From Paralvinella palmiformis (Eukaryota > Annelida > Polychaeta > Terebellida > Alvinellidae): DNA of 64,000 nucleotides. Made by a program: the position numbers and the translations under genes. The DNA lies in the NCBI GenBank assembly GCA_025642065.1, contig JAODUP010000505.1, positions 202,501 to 266,500 on the forward strand, read 5' to 3'. Under the pieces are notes generated by a model. It worked only from the letters and a program-made list of their open reading frames with translations, was not told the DNA's origin and ran no database searches. Shown here piece by piece: positions 24,065 through 38,925 of this stretch. Each line of letters begins with the position of its first letter. Position 1 is the stretch's first letter.

Positions 24065-24078
24065 ATATTTAATCGAGG
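22591..24078. repeat. Block P, copy 1
   Basis: It is nearly identical to 26517-28098 apart from microsatellite length, one divergent patch near 22690 and many small indels after 23800. Diverged copies occur at 31620-32100 (same direction) and 54020-54760 (inverted). It contains TG and TA runs, twice the motif CCCTGGCTGTCGC, and a CGATCTCGGTCCCAT-type array near 23430-23490. Confidence 0.88.
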
Positions 24079-24085
24079 GAACCCG

Positions 24086-25146
24086 GGCAGGCATCTCCAT
24101 GGGTATTAAGTGCGGACGATTTTTTCCCCATATTATGAGTAATTAGATTACACTGATATAGGAAATTTGTTAAATGTATAGCTATTATAATCCCGACGTG
24201 TCATTGCAGTATCGGAGATCTGCCTGAAAACCTTTTTCTGCCATGGGTCAAATAGATCAAGTGGATAGGCGCTTTAATTTTGATCCCACCACACCTAACT
24301 GCATATACTTAGGGACGCTAAATTAAGCGTGAATGAACTTCACTTAGTGATAACGGAAACGTATGAGGGGCTTTAGGGTTTGGTAAATCTAGTATTTACT
24401 CAGGTTTGAGACGAATTTGTTCTAGTCCAGTAATAATCCATTGTGCGGGATTTCTACTTTTTTTTTTTTTAGTTTAAACCTTTTGAGTCCATACTGTGTT
24501 AGTGTACATTCTCTTTGTTATGGACAAACTGTAATGTTTGTTAACACGCTGAGGCTATATATAGGGCTTGAATTTTCACTTAGGTTAGAGAAGAACTTCG
24601 ACGCCAGACCAGTCGGACGTGTATTGATACACGGTTCATATAGGTAGGATGTATTCAGTTATTCGAACCCAGAATAGAGCTGAGGTCAGCATCTGAGGTG
24701 TCGAAATCTTTTTATACAGGTTTTTTTTTGGGCCACAGAAAATTACTGTTGAATGTAAACTGTGGTGTCAAAATAGTTTATGATATGTATGTAGCAAGTC
24801 ACCATTGAACCACACGCACGTGTTTGTTGCGAGCTGTGGTATCAAATGGTATGTTTTTACGTGCTTCCGCTTTTTGTACGTAGCCTGCATGTAGCCGCTT
24901 TCCTGTGGGCGTGACATATTTGTCGCGTACGAAAAGCGAATTAGCTGGTTCCCACAGGCTGATGAGTAGACCAGACACATGCTTAGGTATACGCACACAT
25001 TTATCAATATGTGGAGGTATTGAACATTTAATATTTAGATTAATGTATGTATAGTTGTTTGTATAGATTTATGGAGGTAGGTTTCGAAGGAGGTTTAGAT
25101 ATGTTGATGCTCTGTGCCTGTTGCCTCTTACTATGTACCCTAAAAC
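24086..25146. repeat. Block Q, copy 1
   Basis: It matches 25369-26518 in order and direction. Most differences are loss of one to three bases relative to copy 2, for example in TTCTCGACC, GATATTTCG and TTTAATCGC. The 80-bp tandem unit of copy 2 is single here. Confidence 0.88.
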
Positions 25147-25368
25147 GCACATTGCCCGTGCCAGACATCTTATCTATTTCCATCCAGATTCCTTATTACA
25201 CCAATGTAAGAAAGTTATGTCGTTATTAAAACATGTTGAGTTTATTAGCTTTGTTATGTATAATGTAGAATCTATATTGTTGTCCTCTTATGTGGTCTGG
25301 CGAAACGACCTATTAATTCATACAATGCTGCTTGATGGATTTATACTCCTGGAGTCGTTTGTTACTCC

Positions 25369-28098
<2,730 letters not shown>

Positions 28099-28102
28099 CG
28101 AC

Positions 28103-28207
28103 ATGGGCCGAGACCGGCGACATACAAACACGCATCTACATAAACACTTTAATGCAATATGGGCCGAAATCAACATATATTTCAAATACCCACGTCGATC
28201 TCGGCCC
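28103..28207. repeat. Short inverted repeat with GGGCCGAGAYCG ends
   Basis: ATGGGCCGAGACCGGCG at the left faces CGTCGATCTCGGCCCAT at the right, about 105 bases in total. The same motif recurs singly or in arrays at 23430-23490, 27420-27480, 54030-54060 and 54995-55075. A hairpin-forming mini-element is a possible reading. Confidence 0.5.
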
Positions 28208-28563
28208 ATTGACATTGTACTATTTTAATGTTAATCGCTTATTGAATTCAGTCGCCTGGAATAAAACAAAGGACACAACCAGGCCCAGATTTGCGCCCAG
28301 TGCTGCTACCTGTTAATATGAGAACGAGTGAGTTATAAACTTGCAATCGGCTGTGAATATTTAATCAATATGTAGAGTCAATCGTTGGAGTAGTTATCAA
28401 AGCAATGGGGTAGCTTTCTATTTAGCAATTAGCAGTTCTTGGAGCAATTATCAAAGAATGAAGTAGAAGAGTAGATTGCAAACAAGATGTATTACAGCTT
28501 GTATAATTGAATAAAAGATGCATAGCTTCTTTTGTATAGCACTTGATACGCCAACAAAAATGG

Positions 28564-28570
28564 TATATAA
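28564..28570 (+). promoter_or_regulatory. TATA box
   Basis: GGTATATAAGG lies 42 bases before the ATG of the broken zinc-finger gene at 28612. A pol II core promoter is likely, assuming the ATG exon is first. Confidence 0.45.
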
Positions 28571-28611
28571 GGCATTGCCCAGATCAGACTTTCCAACATT
28601 AATCTGTCATC

Positions 28612-28930
28612 ATGGTGCACGAATGTATAGTTTGTAATTCAGATGTCTGGCCACACCAGGAAGGGGTGGAATGTGATAACCTCTAACCGATGACAGCACA
28701 GAACATGCAACCCAAGTGTTACCAGGACTGCTTATAAAGAAGCATGTCATTTAGCTGCGATACATTGGCAGTGCCACGAATGTCAATATCCAGTACCACC
28801 CGTAGAAACAGTACCACCCGTAGAACCAGTACTATCCGTAGAACCAGTACCACCCGTAGAACCAGTACCACCCATAGCTAAGGCCCTCAATCTGTATGCC
28901 AGTGACCTTGGGAAGGTTGACTAGCGGGGT
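28612..28930 (+). pseudogene. Broken zinc-finger (PHD-like) gene, transposon-associated type
   Basis: The frame opens with MVHECIVCNSDVWPHQ and EGVECDN, shifts, then resumes QHRTCNPSVTRTAYKEA and IHWQCHECQYPVPPVE in another frame. The C-x2-C, C and H-x3-C and C-x2-C spacing with 'W.C..C' is PHD-like and followed by a proline-rich linker. Such N-terminal fingers occur in invertebrate multicopy genes, some linked to Mutator-type transposons; this link is an inference. A TGG-to-TGA change and a frameshift disable it. It is absent from the right arm. Confidence 0.55.
28791..28876. repeat. 18-bp minisatellite in the proline-rich linker
   Basis: Five units of CCAGTACCACCCGTAGAA-type, each coding PVPPVE, end the finger frame. 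Confidence 0.9.
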
Positions 28931-29942
28931 CATGGCACCAGAGAGCTTAAATATACAGAGGCGTTACTCTTGCCGCCCAATGTTGAATTTTGAACCAGTG
29001 GCGCCTCCAGCGACCGGAGGTATTTCTCAGATAAACAAAAGCTCTCTGGTTGTCCACATGTGATTATGTACATGTGTGCACAGGGTTGAAATGAATTGCC
29101 AATACTAGTACTATATGTTACATGATCACATACTCTTTTATTAATTAACACTTTAATTGTGCACAGATGATATCGAAGGAAACGAAGCTCTGAAACTGTA
29201 AATAAATAAATAATTGATTTCACAGTCCAGTCACTTAATTGATTCATAGCCTACAATTTGCGATCACTTGACAGCTGATCAGAAAATAATTGAACGTGGT
29301 TTAGGTTATTTCACAGCTTTGATTGTGGAAGGCGTAATTTTCTAATTTTTTAATTAAAACAGTTAGGTTTATATGAGGTAAATGCACACAAACATACTTT
29401 CATCATGTCAGTTTATACTCTAATAGTCCATACATTTTTATTTATTTGAATATAGACATATAATGATATATACAGCTATTATAACGCAACCATAACACAA
29501 TTCACCATATATTCATCATGTGCGTTTATCATATATTAACTAAAAACATTATAAGTTAATTTAAACTCTACACCTCAATAATATAGACCATGCAATATAG
29601 ATCTGCCCAGCTGAGAACAAATAATATACATGGAATATTAAGAATGTTTATGTTTCCGTTAACATGTTAGAGATAGAGAAATTAGTACTTTCATACAATA
29701 AGCGGCATTAAATCTCTTGTGTCACGTGTTCATCTATAGTTACAATCAGTCATTTGTTATCAAATTGAAAAAATCACCCATATTTCTTCCAGCTCTAAAC
29801 AACCACTACTACAAAAATATGACATTTAGTCCAGATCAGTGAACTGTTTAAAGTTTGACAGAATATACCTAGATATGTAATAGACACATGCATTGACCAC
29901 TGTAAAAGATAACACCAGTATATCTGTAATCAAGAGATTGGC

Positions 29943-29981
29943 CTATTTACATGGTATCTCATCATCATAGAACTTCAAGAA
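29943..29981 (-). CDS. Possible terminal exon a7 (or broken exon)
   Basis: After a good CTGTTTCAG acceptor the frame reads FLKFYDDEIPCK and stops. In the inverted copy at 52950 the stop codon is a CAG and the frame continues for some 50 codons, and this copy also lacks about 22 bases further on. It is therefore either the natural end of gene A or a disabled exon. Confidence 0.35.
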   Translation of the reverse strand, partial: FLKFYDDEIPCK

Positions 29982-30277
29982 CTGAAACAGAACAATACCT
30001 TGTAAAATAATGACTTGAACCAAGTGCATACACAATGTGTAAACACATGTTTTCCTTTTTTCAAGTTGGTTAAAGAATTTAATTTGATATGCATTTAAGT
30101 TATAAAGAGAAGTATACCAATTAAAGCACATGAGCTGAACATTCAAGTACTAATCCAGGTGCTGGTAATCCTTTTTTTGTATTAAGATATGAAATGGGCT
30201 GACAAAATTTCATGTTTCTTGTTTAATTAATTTTATAATACAAATTTTCCCCATTAATATTTATAAATATTAATTAC

Positions 30278-30405
30278 CATCATAGCTGGCCCTGTCTCCT
30301 GTATAGGTCTCCTATCTGTTAATACTTTCCTCTTTGATTTCAGTGGATCCATGCGGTGGATTTGGTACATCAAAAATAGTTTGTATAGCATTCTAGATAA
30401 GTTGT
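30278..30405 (-). CDS. Possible gene A exon a6
   Basis: An open stretch of 42 codons after two bases begins NLSRMLYKLFLMYQIHRMDP and ends ETGPAMM before a GTAATT donor. It lies in the left arm on gene A's strand. The inverted copy near 52560-52650 has lost about ten bases and is out of frame, so selection may have kept only this copy. The acceptor is weak and the phase does not join a5, so another exon would be needed. I do not recognise the family of this segment. Confidence 0.4.
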
Positions 30406-31079
30406 CTGGTTCATGATTTCCGGTTCAGTGAATTGCATATAATATACCCACATTCTACAATTAGTATTCAAGTAATTTAAATCTTTCCTCATGATATATC
30501 TGAACAATTAATAACCCATCTTTTACTTGTCAGTAGAAAAAATAACAAAATGAATGTTTCTACCACTAGTTGAGATATTTAATAATTAATTTCATAACAT
30601 TTAAATTATAAATAGAAGTCCATATATATATCAGTACTAATTGCTTACGTTTAAAAATAAATATGGATGCAGGTGATCATGTAAATACTCAGCTACTTAT
30701 AATTATTGTAATTAGGGAAAATAATCTGATTATAGTAATGTAATTTTAGAAGTCCAATTATGTTATTAACAATAATAAAGTAAAACATAACTCCCGCTCT
30801 TAACATCTTCAGTGGCTCCAGTACGTGTAACTGTAAGCTTATGTATATCTTACATACCCATTTTGTGATTAATAGGTTGATATTGTTCATTAAAATTTAA
30901 TCAGATTTTGTCTGAAACAAACATAGATCTAGATAGATCCTACTTGGGCCTACTGAATGGGTCATGTCAAATAGGGGCGTGTCTACTTCAAATTGTTTTG
31001 CTTATTTTTTAAATATCCTTTATTAAGTTTATTTTTAAAAAGGCAGATCATATCCAATTTTTACACTAGCTTTCATTTC

Positions 31080-31560
31080 CTTTCGGGGATGTCTTTATTT
31101 GTGCATACTTTTTCTGTTACTGCAGCCGAAAGCGGCGCAGAATGAACCAGTGCCATTAGGCGCCATGTTAACGAAGGGATCTGTCCGTGACAATCTACCT
31201 CCAGTCGCTAGGGCCCTGGCGCTCCATGAATTCAAAATGGCGTCCCATGTTAAAACGCGAAGTAACACGTCTTGTTATAAATAGTCTTTGGTGGCACTAC
31301 GTGGCGATGCGCTATCAGTAGCAAATCTCTAACCTGCAGAGCTACGGAACATGTCAGAGATGACAGAGATGGTGAGTTCTTCAGTGGTAGCCAGCCACAT
31401 ATTTGCAATGCATAGCCAGACCGACAGACGTGATGTGAATCATATAGGACATTACATAGTGTCCTCCGCGGCCAGGTGTGCTGGAGAACGTGGCGCTGCT
31501 AAGCGATTACATGGGACATTATATGGCGACCGACTTCATTCGGCGGCCGAGTTAGATGGT
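31080..31560. other. G+C-richer stretch of unknown nature
   Basis: Two short open frames (31099-31284, with ending KMASHVKTRSNTSCYK; 31351-31565) lie in sequence much less AT-rich than its flanks. It may be a fragment of a mobile element. No domain is recognised. Confidence 0.25.
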
Positions 31561-31562
31561 GA

Positions 31563-31605
<43 letters not shown>

Positions 31606-31622
31606 GTGTGTGTGTATGTGTA
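31560..31622. repeat. (AT)n(TG)n microsatellite
   Basis: An AT run followed by a TG run at the start of a third, diverged block P copy (31620-32100). Confidence 0.9.
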
Positions 31623-32100
31623 TTACAAAGTCATATCCAATAAATAGTGCCAATTCTATAAAAAACCTATAAACACTATAACTCACCTACAAGCTGTTGA
31701 ATAAAAATTGTTGACTCAACAAGTTACGACATATTTCCGCAAGTTGAAGTTGCGGTCGTAGATAACAAATATTTACCTTTATAGGAGCACGTGAATTAAA
31801 CCAGATTGTTAACAATTTCGATAACATCCAGTCAACAGCTGAAGCGAACTAATATACTTAGGCTTGGCAGGAAGAGTGGTATTCTATCTGTCGTAGCAGA
31901 CAATTTGGTGTCTTCTCTTTTGTTGTTTGGGGAGAATCCCCAGGCTGTCGCTTATTCAGCACAGCCTGAATGTGCACTCTGCTCAGTTATTGGCTATTTA
32001 TTGAACGCAATAAACTGTGTCGGCTTTAGGCTCTAAGACCAAACATAAGTCGTTGCTGATCAACTGGACGTGGGCTTAGCTTTGGGTCGTGTGTGTGTGT
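31620..32100. repeat. Block P, diverged third copy
   Basis: It shares TCATATCCAATAAAT, GACATATTTCCGCAAG, GAGTGGTATTCTATCTGTCG and ATTTATTGAACGCAATAAAC with 22755-23280. It lies outside the left arm, so block P is itself a dispersed repeat. Confidence 0.8.
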
Positions 32101-32339
32101 GTTTTAGGTGTGTATAATAAGGCACAGGCACAGAGAATCTCGAACCGTGAATTCAAACTCTGGACGTTTCTTCAGGGGACTGAATCCAGAGTGGCGTTTT
32201 TTCTTGCTGAGACATGTGTAATGTCTCACCAGTCCCTAAGCCGCCAAGCAAAATCAAAATACGAATCACCTACAGCCGTGGAGTTTGGGTGTAAAACACC
32301 CAAGTCAGATCGCGGCAGTAATGAGAATGTTTAGCTTGA

Positions 32340-33175
32340 TTATCTAAGCAGCCCTATTTATAGCTATTTTTCAATTGCTGTATCTTTCTTCAAAGCAATA
32401 CTATATAAACTATATAACCCAGTTGTCACTGTCTTCAAAGATCAGATTTTACAACGGGCAGGCGTCACGAAGCGACTACTATTAAAACTGTTTAGCTTAA
32501 TTGCTATTAAAAGATTGACATCTGCACTGAAGCAGACCGTATTAGCGCGTCATAGCTTTGATACTCTTTGAACTATGTTATCATTTTCAAACCTGACCTA
32601 ATTTCTGCTATTCTAACTATTGTAGTTCTTAAATGTTATTTATGACAAGCAGATTAGAGCTAATCTTGAATGTCATAGTACAAACTGGACAAAACTGGAC
32701 CTAGGAAAGATAATTCTATTCCCACATACAACCAAGGTGAATTTTATATGCAATTAAAGTTGTTATATAAAACACACCAACCGCGCGAGCTGTGTCCAAT
32801 GCCACCGCTCGAGATGCGATGCAGTGTTTCTATTCCTGAGTCAAGAGTACTTATAATGCTTTAAGAGCGAACTGTGTCTGCTACAGTCATTTAAATGCTG
32901 GATAACCAGGACAAACACTTAAACGGCGTGCCTCCAAAGACGCAAATAGTGCACGGAATATACAGCTCTAGATCAACTTTTCTTAGAACGCATGGACCTG
33001 GTACTTAATATTTTGTTTGTGATGTGCATGATATACAAAATGTTGTGAGTTATAAGATATGTTTTGAAATCTTCTGTATGGTCGAGATAACCATTAAGTG
33101 AGTGCGTAATTTTTAAATACTTGTGTACTTTAAGGTAGTTTAGAGCGTAAATGCTAAGTTGTATAGAATTTAGGG
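32340..33175. other. Stretch without recognised features
   Basis: Ordinary mixed sequence with scattered stops on both strands. Nothing beyond short chance frames is seen. Confidence 0.4.
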
Positions 33176-33177
33176 AC

Positions 33178-33345
33178 CAGGATGATGATGATGATGATTG
33201 GTGTTTTACGGCCACTTTTGTGCACGTGGTAGGCTAAATTGGCCGAGCGACCTCCGAAGGTAATGAAGCGAAGTCAAAGATGAAACAAGCTTCAGATATG
33301 CCTATGCCGGGATTCGAACACGGGTGCCAGGATGTTGTCACGATA
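33178..33345 (-). mobile_element. tRNA-derived SINE, family S2
   Basis: In reverse it has CACCCGTGTTCGAATCCCGG-type B box (here ACACGGGTGCC and GGGATTCGAAC), GGCCGAGCGACC and TTTTACGGCCAC, and ends in ATC repeats. It matches 38428-38630. Confidence 0.85.
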
Positions 33346-34019
33346 ATAATTAGTTACGCCTGGAGTTGGCGACATCTGGTGAATAGTCTTATTTGCTGAA
33401 ATTGATCTGTAGTGAATGAAGTTATAAGCAAATAAACATTAGCGCTCTTTCGTAGAAGTAATCCCACGAGGAGGTTTATATTTGTCATTTAGTCGAATAT
33501 AGATGGCCTAAAGAGGTATGAACAATTAAATTAAATTTGTAATGATATGTAATTTAGCCGGGTTTTGATAATACAAGTTGTGTTAAATGTTCTAAGCCTT
33601 AAGTGCAAGACACATGTTGGGCGATAGCGGAGTATATTTCGAGTACTCACCTATAAGATGTAAAACATGTAGAATGTTTTAGATGTTCATAATAATTTAA
33701 TATTCTAGCCAAGGTGTTATATCAACCAATGTATATGTAAAAAGAAGTTATGTCTTGGAAATCAGAATAACACCTTTGTTTTGTTTATTGTCAAATGACT
33801 AAATGATCTAAAATAGTCTAATATGTGTAAAGTTATTAATTATAGAGATCTTTTGTACCTTTTTCATTGTAGTTTCAAGTAAAGATGGGTCATACTGTAG
33901 ACATGATATTCGGCAACAGAATAAATTGTTAAAGCCCAAGGTTGTTGCGCTTGCAATTGCCTTACATCTGTAAAAACCCTGTAATGATTTAAAAGAAAAT
34001 TATTATTTATCTGTGAAAG

Positions 34020-36650
34020 CGACCTTAAATATTATTATTAAAGGTTTAAAATGTTCAAGAGATGACCATTTCTAATATTTGCCGGCAACCTATTCAACAA
34101 AGTAGGGGCTGCAACACTAAACGCATAATTACCATATGACTTGAGCCGAGACACTGGCACTTGCATATTGTCTAGTATTTGTTACAATGTGAGCTGCACT
34201 ATTCTGAATTCGCTGAAGGCGATTAATGCTATAATCAGATATGCCACATAACACGGAGTTACAATAGTCTATACGAGATGTAACAAAGGCATGGACTACA
34301 GTTACAAGTGCTTCTTGTCTCAAGAATGCTTTTAAACAGTGGATGTTCTTAAGATGATAGTAGGCAGCTCGGCATACTGATATGACATGTTCATGCATGT
34401 TAATACATTGGTCAAAAATAACCCCTAGATTTTTTACTGACCCATTAGGGGTAATCGAAGATGCACCCATCTATAATGCTGTTGTCCTTAGGGATTTAAC
34501 ACAATGTGGTGATGCTAAATATAAAATATTTGTTTTATTATCATTTAGTTTTAGAAGATTTTAAGTCATCCATAGCCGAGCCGAATATCAGCAATATAAT
34601 GTTCTAAATTCTTCTTCAAAGAAGAGGAGAAATTTAACTCATTGTCAGGATCCAGTGATATATATACCGCTGTGTGACATCAGCATACAAGTTATATTTA
34701 ACCGCATATCGCTGTGCAATAATCCCAAGAGGACTAGTATACATTGTGAAAACAAGAGGACCAAGAACTGAACCTTGTGGTACACCAGATAACAAAAATG
34801 TAATGTCTAATAAAATACCATAAACAGACACTCTCTGGCAGCGTTGTTCCAGATAGGATCTAAGCCACTCAAGAAACCATTAGAGAAAAGTACATTATGG
34901 TCAACTGTATCAAATGCAGCGTGCGGGTCCAGAAGAACAATTATCAACTGACACCATAATATCATTTTTCACTCACACCAAGGCTGTTTCAGTATTGTAA
35001 CCACTTTTATACTGTAGTGATTCATTAAGGTTATTATTGATTAAATATTTGCTTAGATGGAAAGCAACTGCCTTTTCTATAACTTTAGATAAAAATGTAA
35101 GATTTGAAACAGGTCGGTAATTGTTTAGAATATTACAGTCAATAGTGTATTTGTTTACTAATGGTTTTACAGGGAAGCTTTCATGGATCTTGGGAAAACA
35201 CCCAGAGATAATGATTTATTAACTATATGTGTAATTGGGTTTATCAGAACATCCAAACAATCTTTCACAAGCCATGTAAAAGGCTCAAATGTATCCATCA
35301 TGGATATGCAGGACTCTTCTACCAATCGCTTAACTTGTGATAAGGTGCTGGACTGGAACCCACTATGTATGTTTAATATTGTTTTACAGAAGAAGTTACT
35401 AAAACAATGGGCCATATGTTATGTAATACTTTATTCACAACACTGAAAACAGTCCTTTGATTTCCCTTGGATACTTTGATCTTTTTATTCTTATATTCAG
35501 ATATAGCTGAGGTAAGGGTATTTTTAAAAATAATGTTACTGGTCCTGATCCCCAGACGCTCACAATACATTATGTGTCTCTTTGCAGCCTGTATGTTTTT
35601 ATTATAACTTGGAAGCATTGGTCTGCATGGCATTTCCTTTGTCCTTAAAGGGGATGTTCATCTACAATGTCTCTCAATGTACTATCATAGATATCCACCA
35701 GATGATCCACATCATCCGGTGAATCCAGTACCAGAGAAACGACGCGCAGATCAGCAAGAAAAGCCTCCTTGTCAATTGATTTATATCTTCTATATGAAAT
35801 AATTTGAGCTGAAACAGATTGATTCTGTACATATACATTAATGTTAACAAGGAAATGATCAGAGAGCATGGAAGACACAGAAACACCCTTAATCAAATTG
35901 TCATCATCACGGGAGATGACAATATCTAAGATGTGACCATGTCTGTGTGTTCTTTCTTGTCAGCCAGTTGTTTGGTATCTGGATTCCTCTGGCAATCCCA
36001 ATGTATATTGAAATCACCTAAGATCAACAGATGACCACTGTTGGTAGCAAGAGAATCAACAAATTCCTAAAATTCCTTGAAGAAATCTGCTGCTTTCAAG
36101 CCATTTTTCTTAGTGGGGTGTAATCGGTAGATAATAGATACACGAACACTTATCCCCCCAGATACAAAGGTTAGTTGGTAATTTTCAAAAGCCTGAAAAC
36201 CCAAATGGCTTTCACACTTCAAAGAATCAGGGAGAAGAATTCCAACTCTCCCACCTTTCTTGTGAATCCGAGCTGCATGATGGAATGAATATCCAGCTGG
36301 AGTCACCTCACCAACAATTTTCTGGTCTGAAACATTACCAGTCAGACAAGTCTTTGTAATGACAAGAGCATCAAGATCCATATCCTTAACAACATCAGAT
36401 ATTTCATCAGATTTATTATAGATCGACTGACAATTAATAAGACCAATACTTACATTTCGTACAGCTGAGCCATTATATGGTGTTATTGGCACAGTGATCA
36501 AATTACTTGCATCAGACCCAATTTGCTTTGGATGTAAGGGAGGCAACTGATCTTTAATATAATTCATTATAATTATAGAAATAAAATAAGTGAAAACTAA
36601 AAATAGAACATACACAAGCAAAAACTGAGTTCTTATGGGAAACACTGGAG
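34020..36650 (-). mobile_element. LINE 1, CR1/L2-like, degenerate
   Basis: Minus-strand pieces in order: an apurinic-type endonuclease (36067-36645, with GLINCQSIYNKSDEI and GGRVGILL), linker pieces (35167-35896), reverse transcriptase palm (34634-34831, with GVPQGSVLGPLVF and YADVTQ where YADDTQ is expected) and a C-terminal piece (34129-34470, with SRIDYCNSVLCGI and LQRIQNSAAHIV). Frameshifts separate the pieces and one catalytic aspartate is changed, so it is dead. It lies in the spacer of the inverted duplication, downstream of gene A exon a5. Confidence 0.88.
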
Positions 36651-36867
36651 TGGGCGATAATTTAGGGCGTCAAATGAGCAGTTAAAAAATACGACAAATA
36701 CAAATAACTAATCAATTTATATTAATATAAATTAAATCTATATTACCTAATATGCAAAATACACCAGTTTCACTGCTGAACTATTCGAAAAATATGCCGG
36801 TGCCATTACATCGAGAGCCGGTCATACTTCCCACCATAACATATATATATCACCATATACATATAAC

Positions 36868-37060
36868 ACTATTCAGTAAGCATTTATCTATGATATTTAT
36901 TTTCATGCTGAATAGTGTTACTGGTAACATGCTTCCTTGTGGTACACCCTCTTGTTGGTGGTAAAATTCAGAGAGGGTGTTACCAACACAGACAGTAAAG
37001 TTTCTACCAGTCAAAAATATCCACACAGTATGTTGCCTCTTTATGAATCTCTCTCTTATT
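36868..37060 (-). mobile_element. Reverse transcriptase fragment of another LINE
   Basis: The minus strand encodes FIKRQHTVWIFLTGRNFTV, CVGNTLSEFYHQQ and EGVPQGSMLPVTLFSMKIN. This is the finger and palm A motif of a non-LTR reverse transcriptase of the type with 'EGVPQGS.L..TLF..KIN', different from LINE 1. It is about 190 bases and lacks flanking domains. Confidence 0.75.
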
Positions 37061-37079
37061 ACACATTCTAATTTAATAT

Positions 37080-38410
37080 TTTAATTCTCAAATTTATCAA
37101 CTACAAGTTAATTATAGCTTGATGTCTACCCACCCAGTATTCGGTATAAAATGACTGTTTCTTAATTTAAACTGTTAATAAAATGTCACACTATTTAATT
37201 TTGAACATAAATTTGAGAAGATGAAATATTTATGTAGTTGTTATGTGCTACATCACTTGATGTGAATCAATCAGTTTTAATAAAATAATTGATCACAATA
37301 TTATGTTGGCATTATTTTGAAGATCATATGACTGTTGAACGCTGTTATGATAAAAAATACGGCCAGGTCTGTTTATTTATTGGAGCAATAATTTAAACAA
37401 ACAATTATTTTGTATTATGATACATTAAGGGTTTCAAAATTAATGCTAAGCCAAAAGCGAGTACAAAATTGACAGAACTAGTAAATTTTCAGTTTGAGTC
37501 TTCCTGCAGGTGAATACAATTATTAGGTTAAATTAACGAAGTCTCTGCAAAGACATGCTATCACCTAAATATAGCCATTATTGTTCAGTTATCAATCTGT
37601 TGGACAAACTCCCACATTAATATGTTGTTGAACACCCAAATGGGTTGTGTATGCTGCGAAATTCCGTCCAAGGTACACCAAAGGCCGGGTTTTCTCTTTC
37701 AAAGAATTTATGTCGAAACAGAAATGGACCCCAAAATATGTTCTTCCTAGATTCTGCAGTTGAAACCAGATCCATATTTTGGTCTCAGCTACCAATGACT
37801 TATAGCTTAGTTACCTCAAAATAGACCATTAAATGCACTTCTAATGTTACAACACCATTCATCTTCACACATTACGAAATAAACTTTATGAACATGAAAC
37901 TGTATATGGTGTAGTGAATTATTTTCAGAACTAGTATATGTGGTGGTGTAAGACTTTTGAAACTAATGACATAATTTATTTCTGTTATCCATAGAATCAA
38001 CTGTTTAACTAACATAAAGAAATGCAACAACACTCTGATGCATTTGTCAATAAAACTTTAAGAATTAACTACACATATCTGTGCCAAAATGTTAGAATGT
38101 TATTTTTAGAAGTAAGCTGGTATTATGAGTACTCAATTTACATTTTTCATACAACATGAACATTTGTGGAAATTACTGAACTAGATTTAGAATGTGGGAA
38201 ATAATCATATTGTAATAGAAGGAAATCCGATATTATAATTACCAACAAATTACTTAAAAATAAAAACACTTTACTTAGACAACATTCATAAATCACCAAA
38301 ACAAAAGCTAAATTACTTCTAATAGATCGCCATCACATAACTCTCCAATTAACATATACCATACACAGTTGTGTTCATGAATGATATAATATGAGACTAA
38401 TGTTCGATTA
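37080..38410. other. Stretch without recognised features
   Basis: AT-rich sequence. A short minus frame at 37592-37795 has no recognised domain. Nothing else stands out. Confidence 0.4.
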
Positions 38411-38427
38411 ACACTACAAACAATACG

Positions 38428-38630
38428 TGGGCGCCTACAGGGTCTAGCGGTAGCGTGCTGGACAACAGATCACTACCACCCGTGTTCGAATCCCGGCGTG
38501 GGCATATCTAAAGGTTGTTTCGTCTTTCACTTCGTCTCATTACTTTTGGAAGTCGCTCGGCCCATTTAGCCTACCTTGTGCACAAAGGTGGCCGTAAAAC
38601 ATCAATCATCATCATCATCATCACTACAAA
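38428..38630 (+). mobile_element. tRNA-derived SINE, family S2
   Basis: A tRNA-like head carries an A-box (TCTAGCGGTAGCGTGCTGG) and a perfect B-box (GTTCGAATCCC). The body has GAAGTCGCTCGGCCCATTTA and GTGGCCGTAAAACATCAATC, and the tail is (ATC)n. The flanks share ACTACAAACAATAC at 38414 and again at 38623, giving a clear 14-bp target duplication. Confidence 0.92.
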
Positions 38631-38820
38631 CAATACATTGTGGGTTGTAAATAAAAAATCATTTATTAACACATACTCAATTGTTAATTAGGTCAAGTTT
38701 AGTTAATTGTAAACATATAACAGGCGATCAGTGGCAATAATAAAAGTTTTAGGTTTTTATTAACTTAACTTTATTTTTATCTTATCATAAACATTCAAAA
38801 CTATCACAAATGTTACTTAC

Positions 38821-38925
38821 ATTAACTGCCAGAGTTGATGCTGACAGTATAACATTAATACACCCAACCATACTCTTCAGGTGAGTTGGATTGCTAATCA
38901 ATGGACATACAACTTTGCTAAAATC
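38821..38925 (-). CDS. Gene A exon a5
   Basis: A 105-base, phase-0 exon encodes DFSKVVCPLISNPTHLKSMV and GCINVILSASTLAVN. It fits the 'W.......S.E.CI..L' segment of the family, and the phase agrees with a4 across a 4.7-kb intron. The acceptor is ATTATAG and the donor GTAAGT. Confidence 0.72.

Noticed and set aside
28930..29247. 105-residue minus-strand ORF as an exon
   Set aside because: The opposite strand is also coding-like and the right-arm copy (53787-54014) does not keep the same frame cleanly.
38428..38510. Functional tRNA gene
   Set aside because: The A and B boxes are good, but the SINE body, ATC tail and 14-bp target duplication show a retroposon, and no acceptor stem closes.
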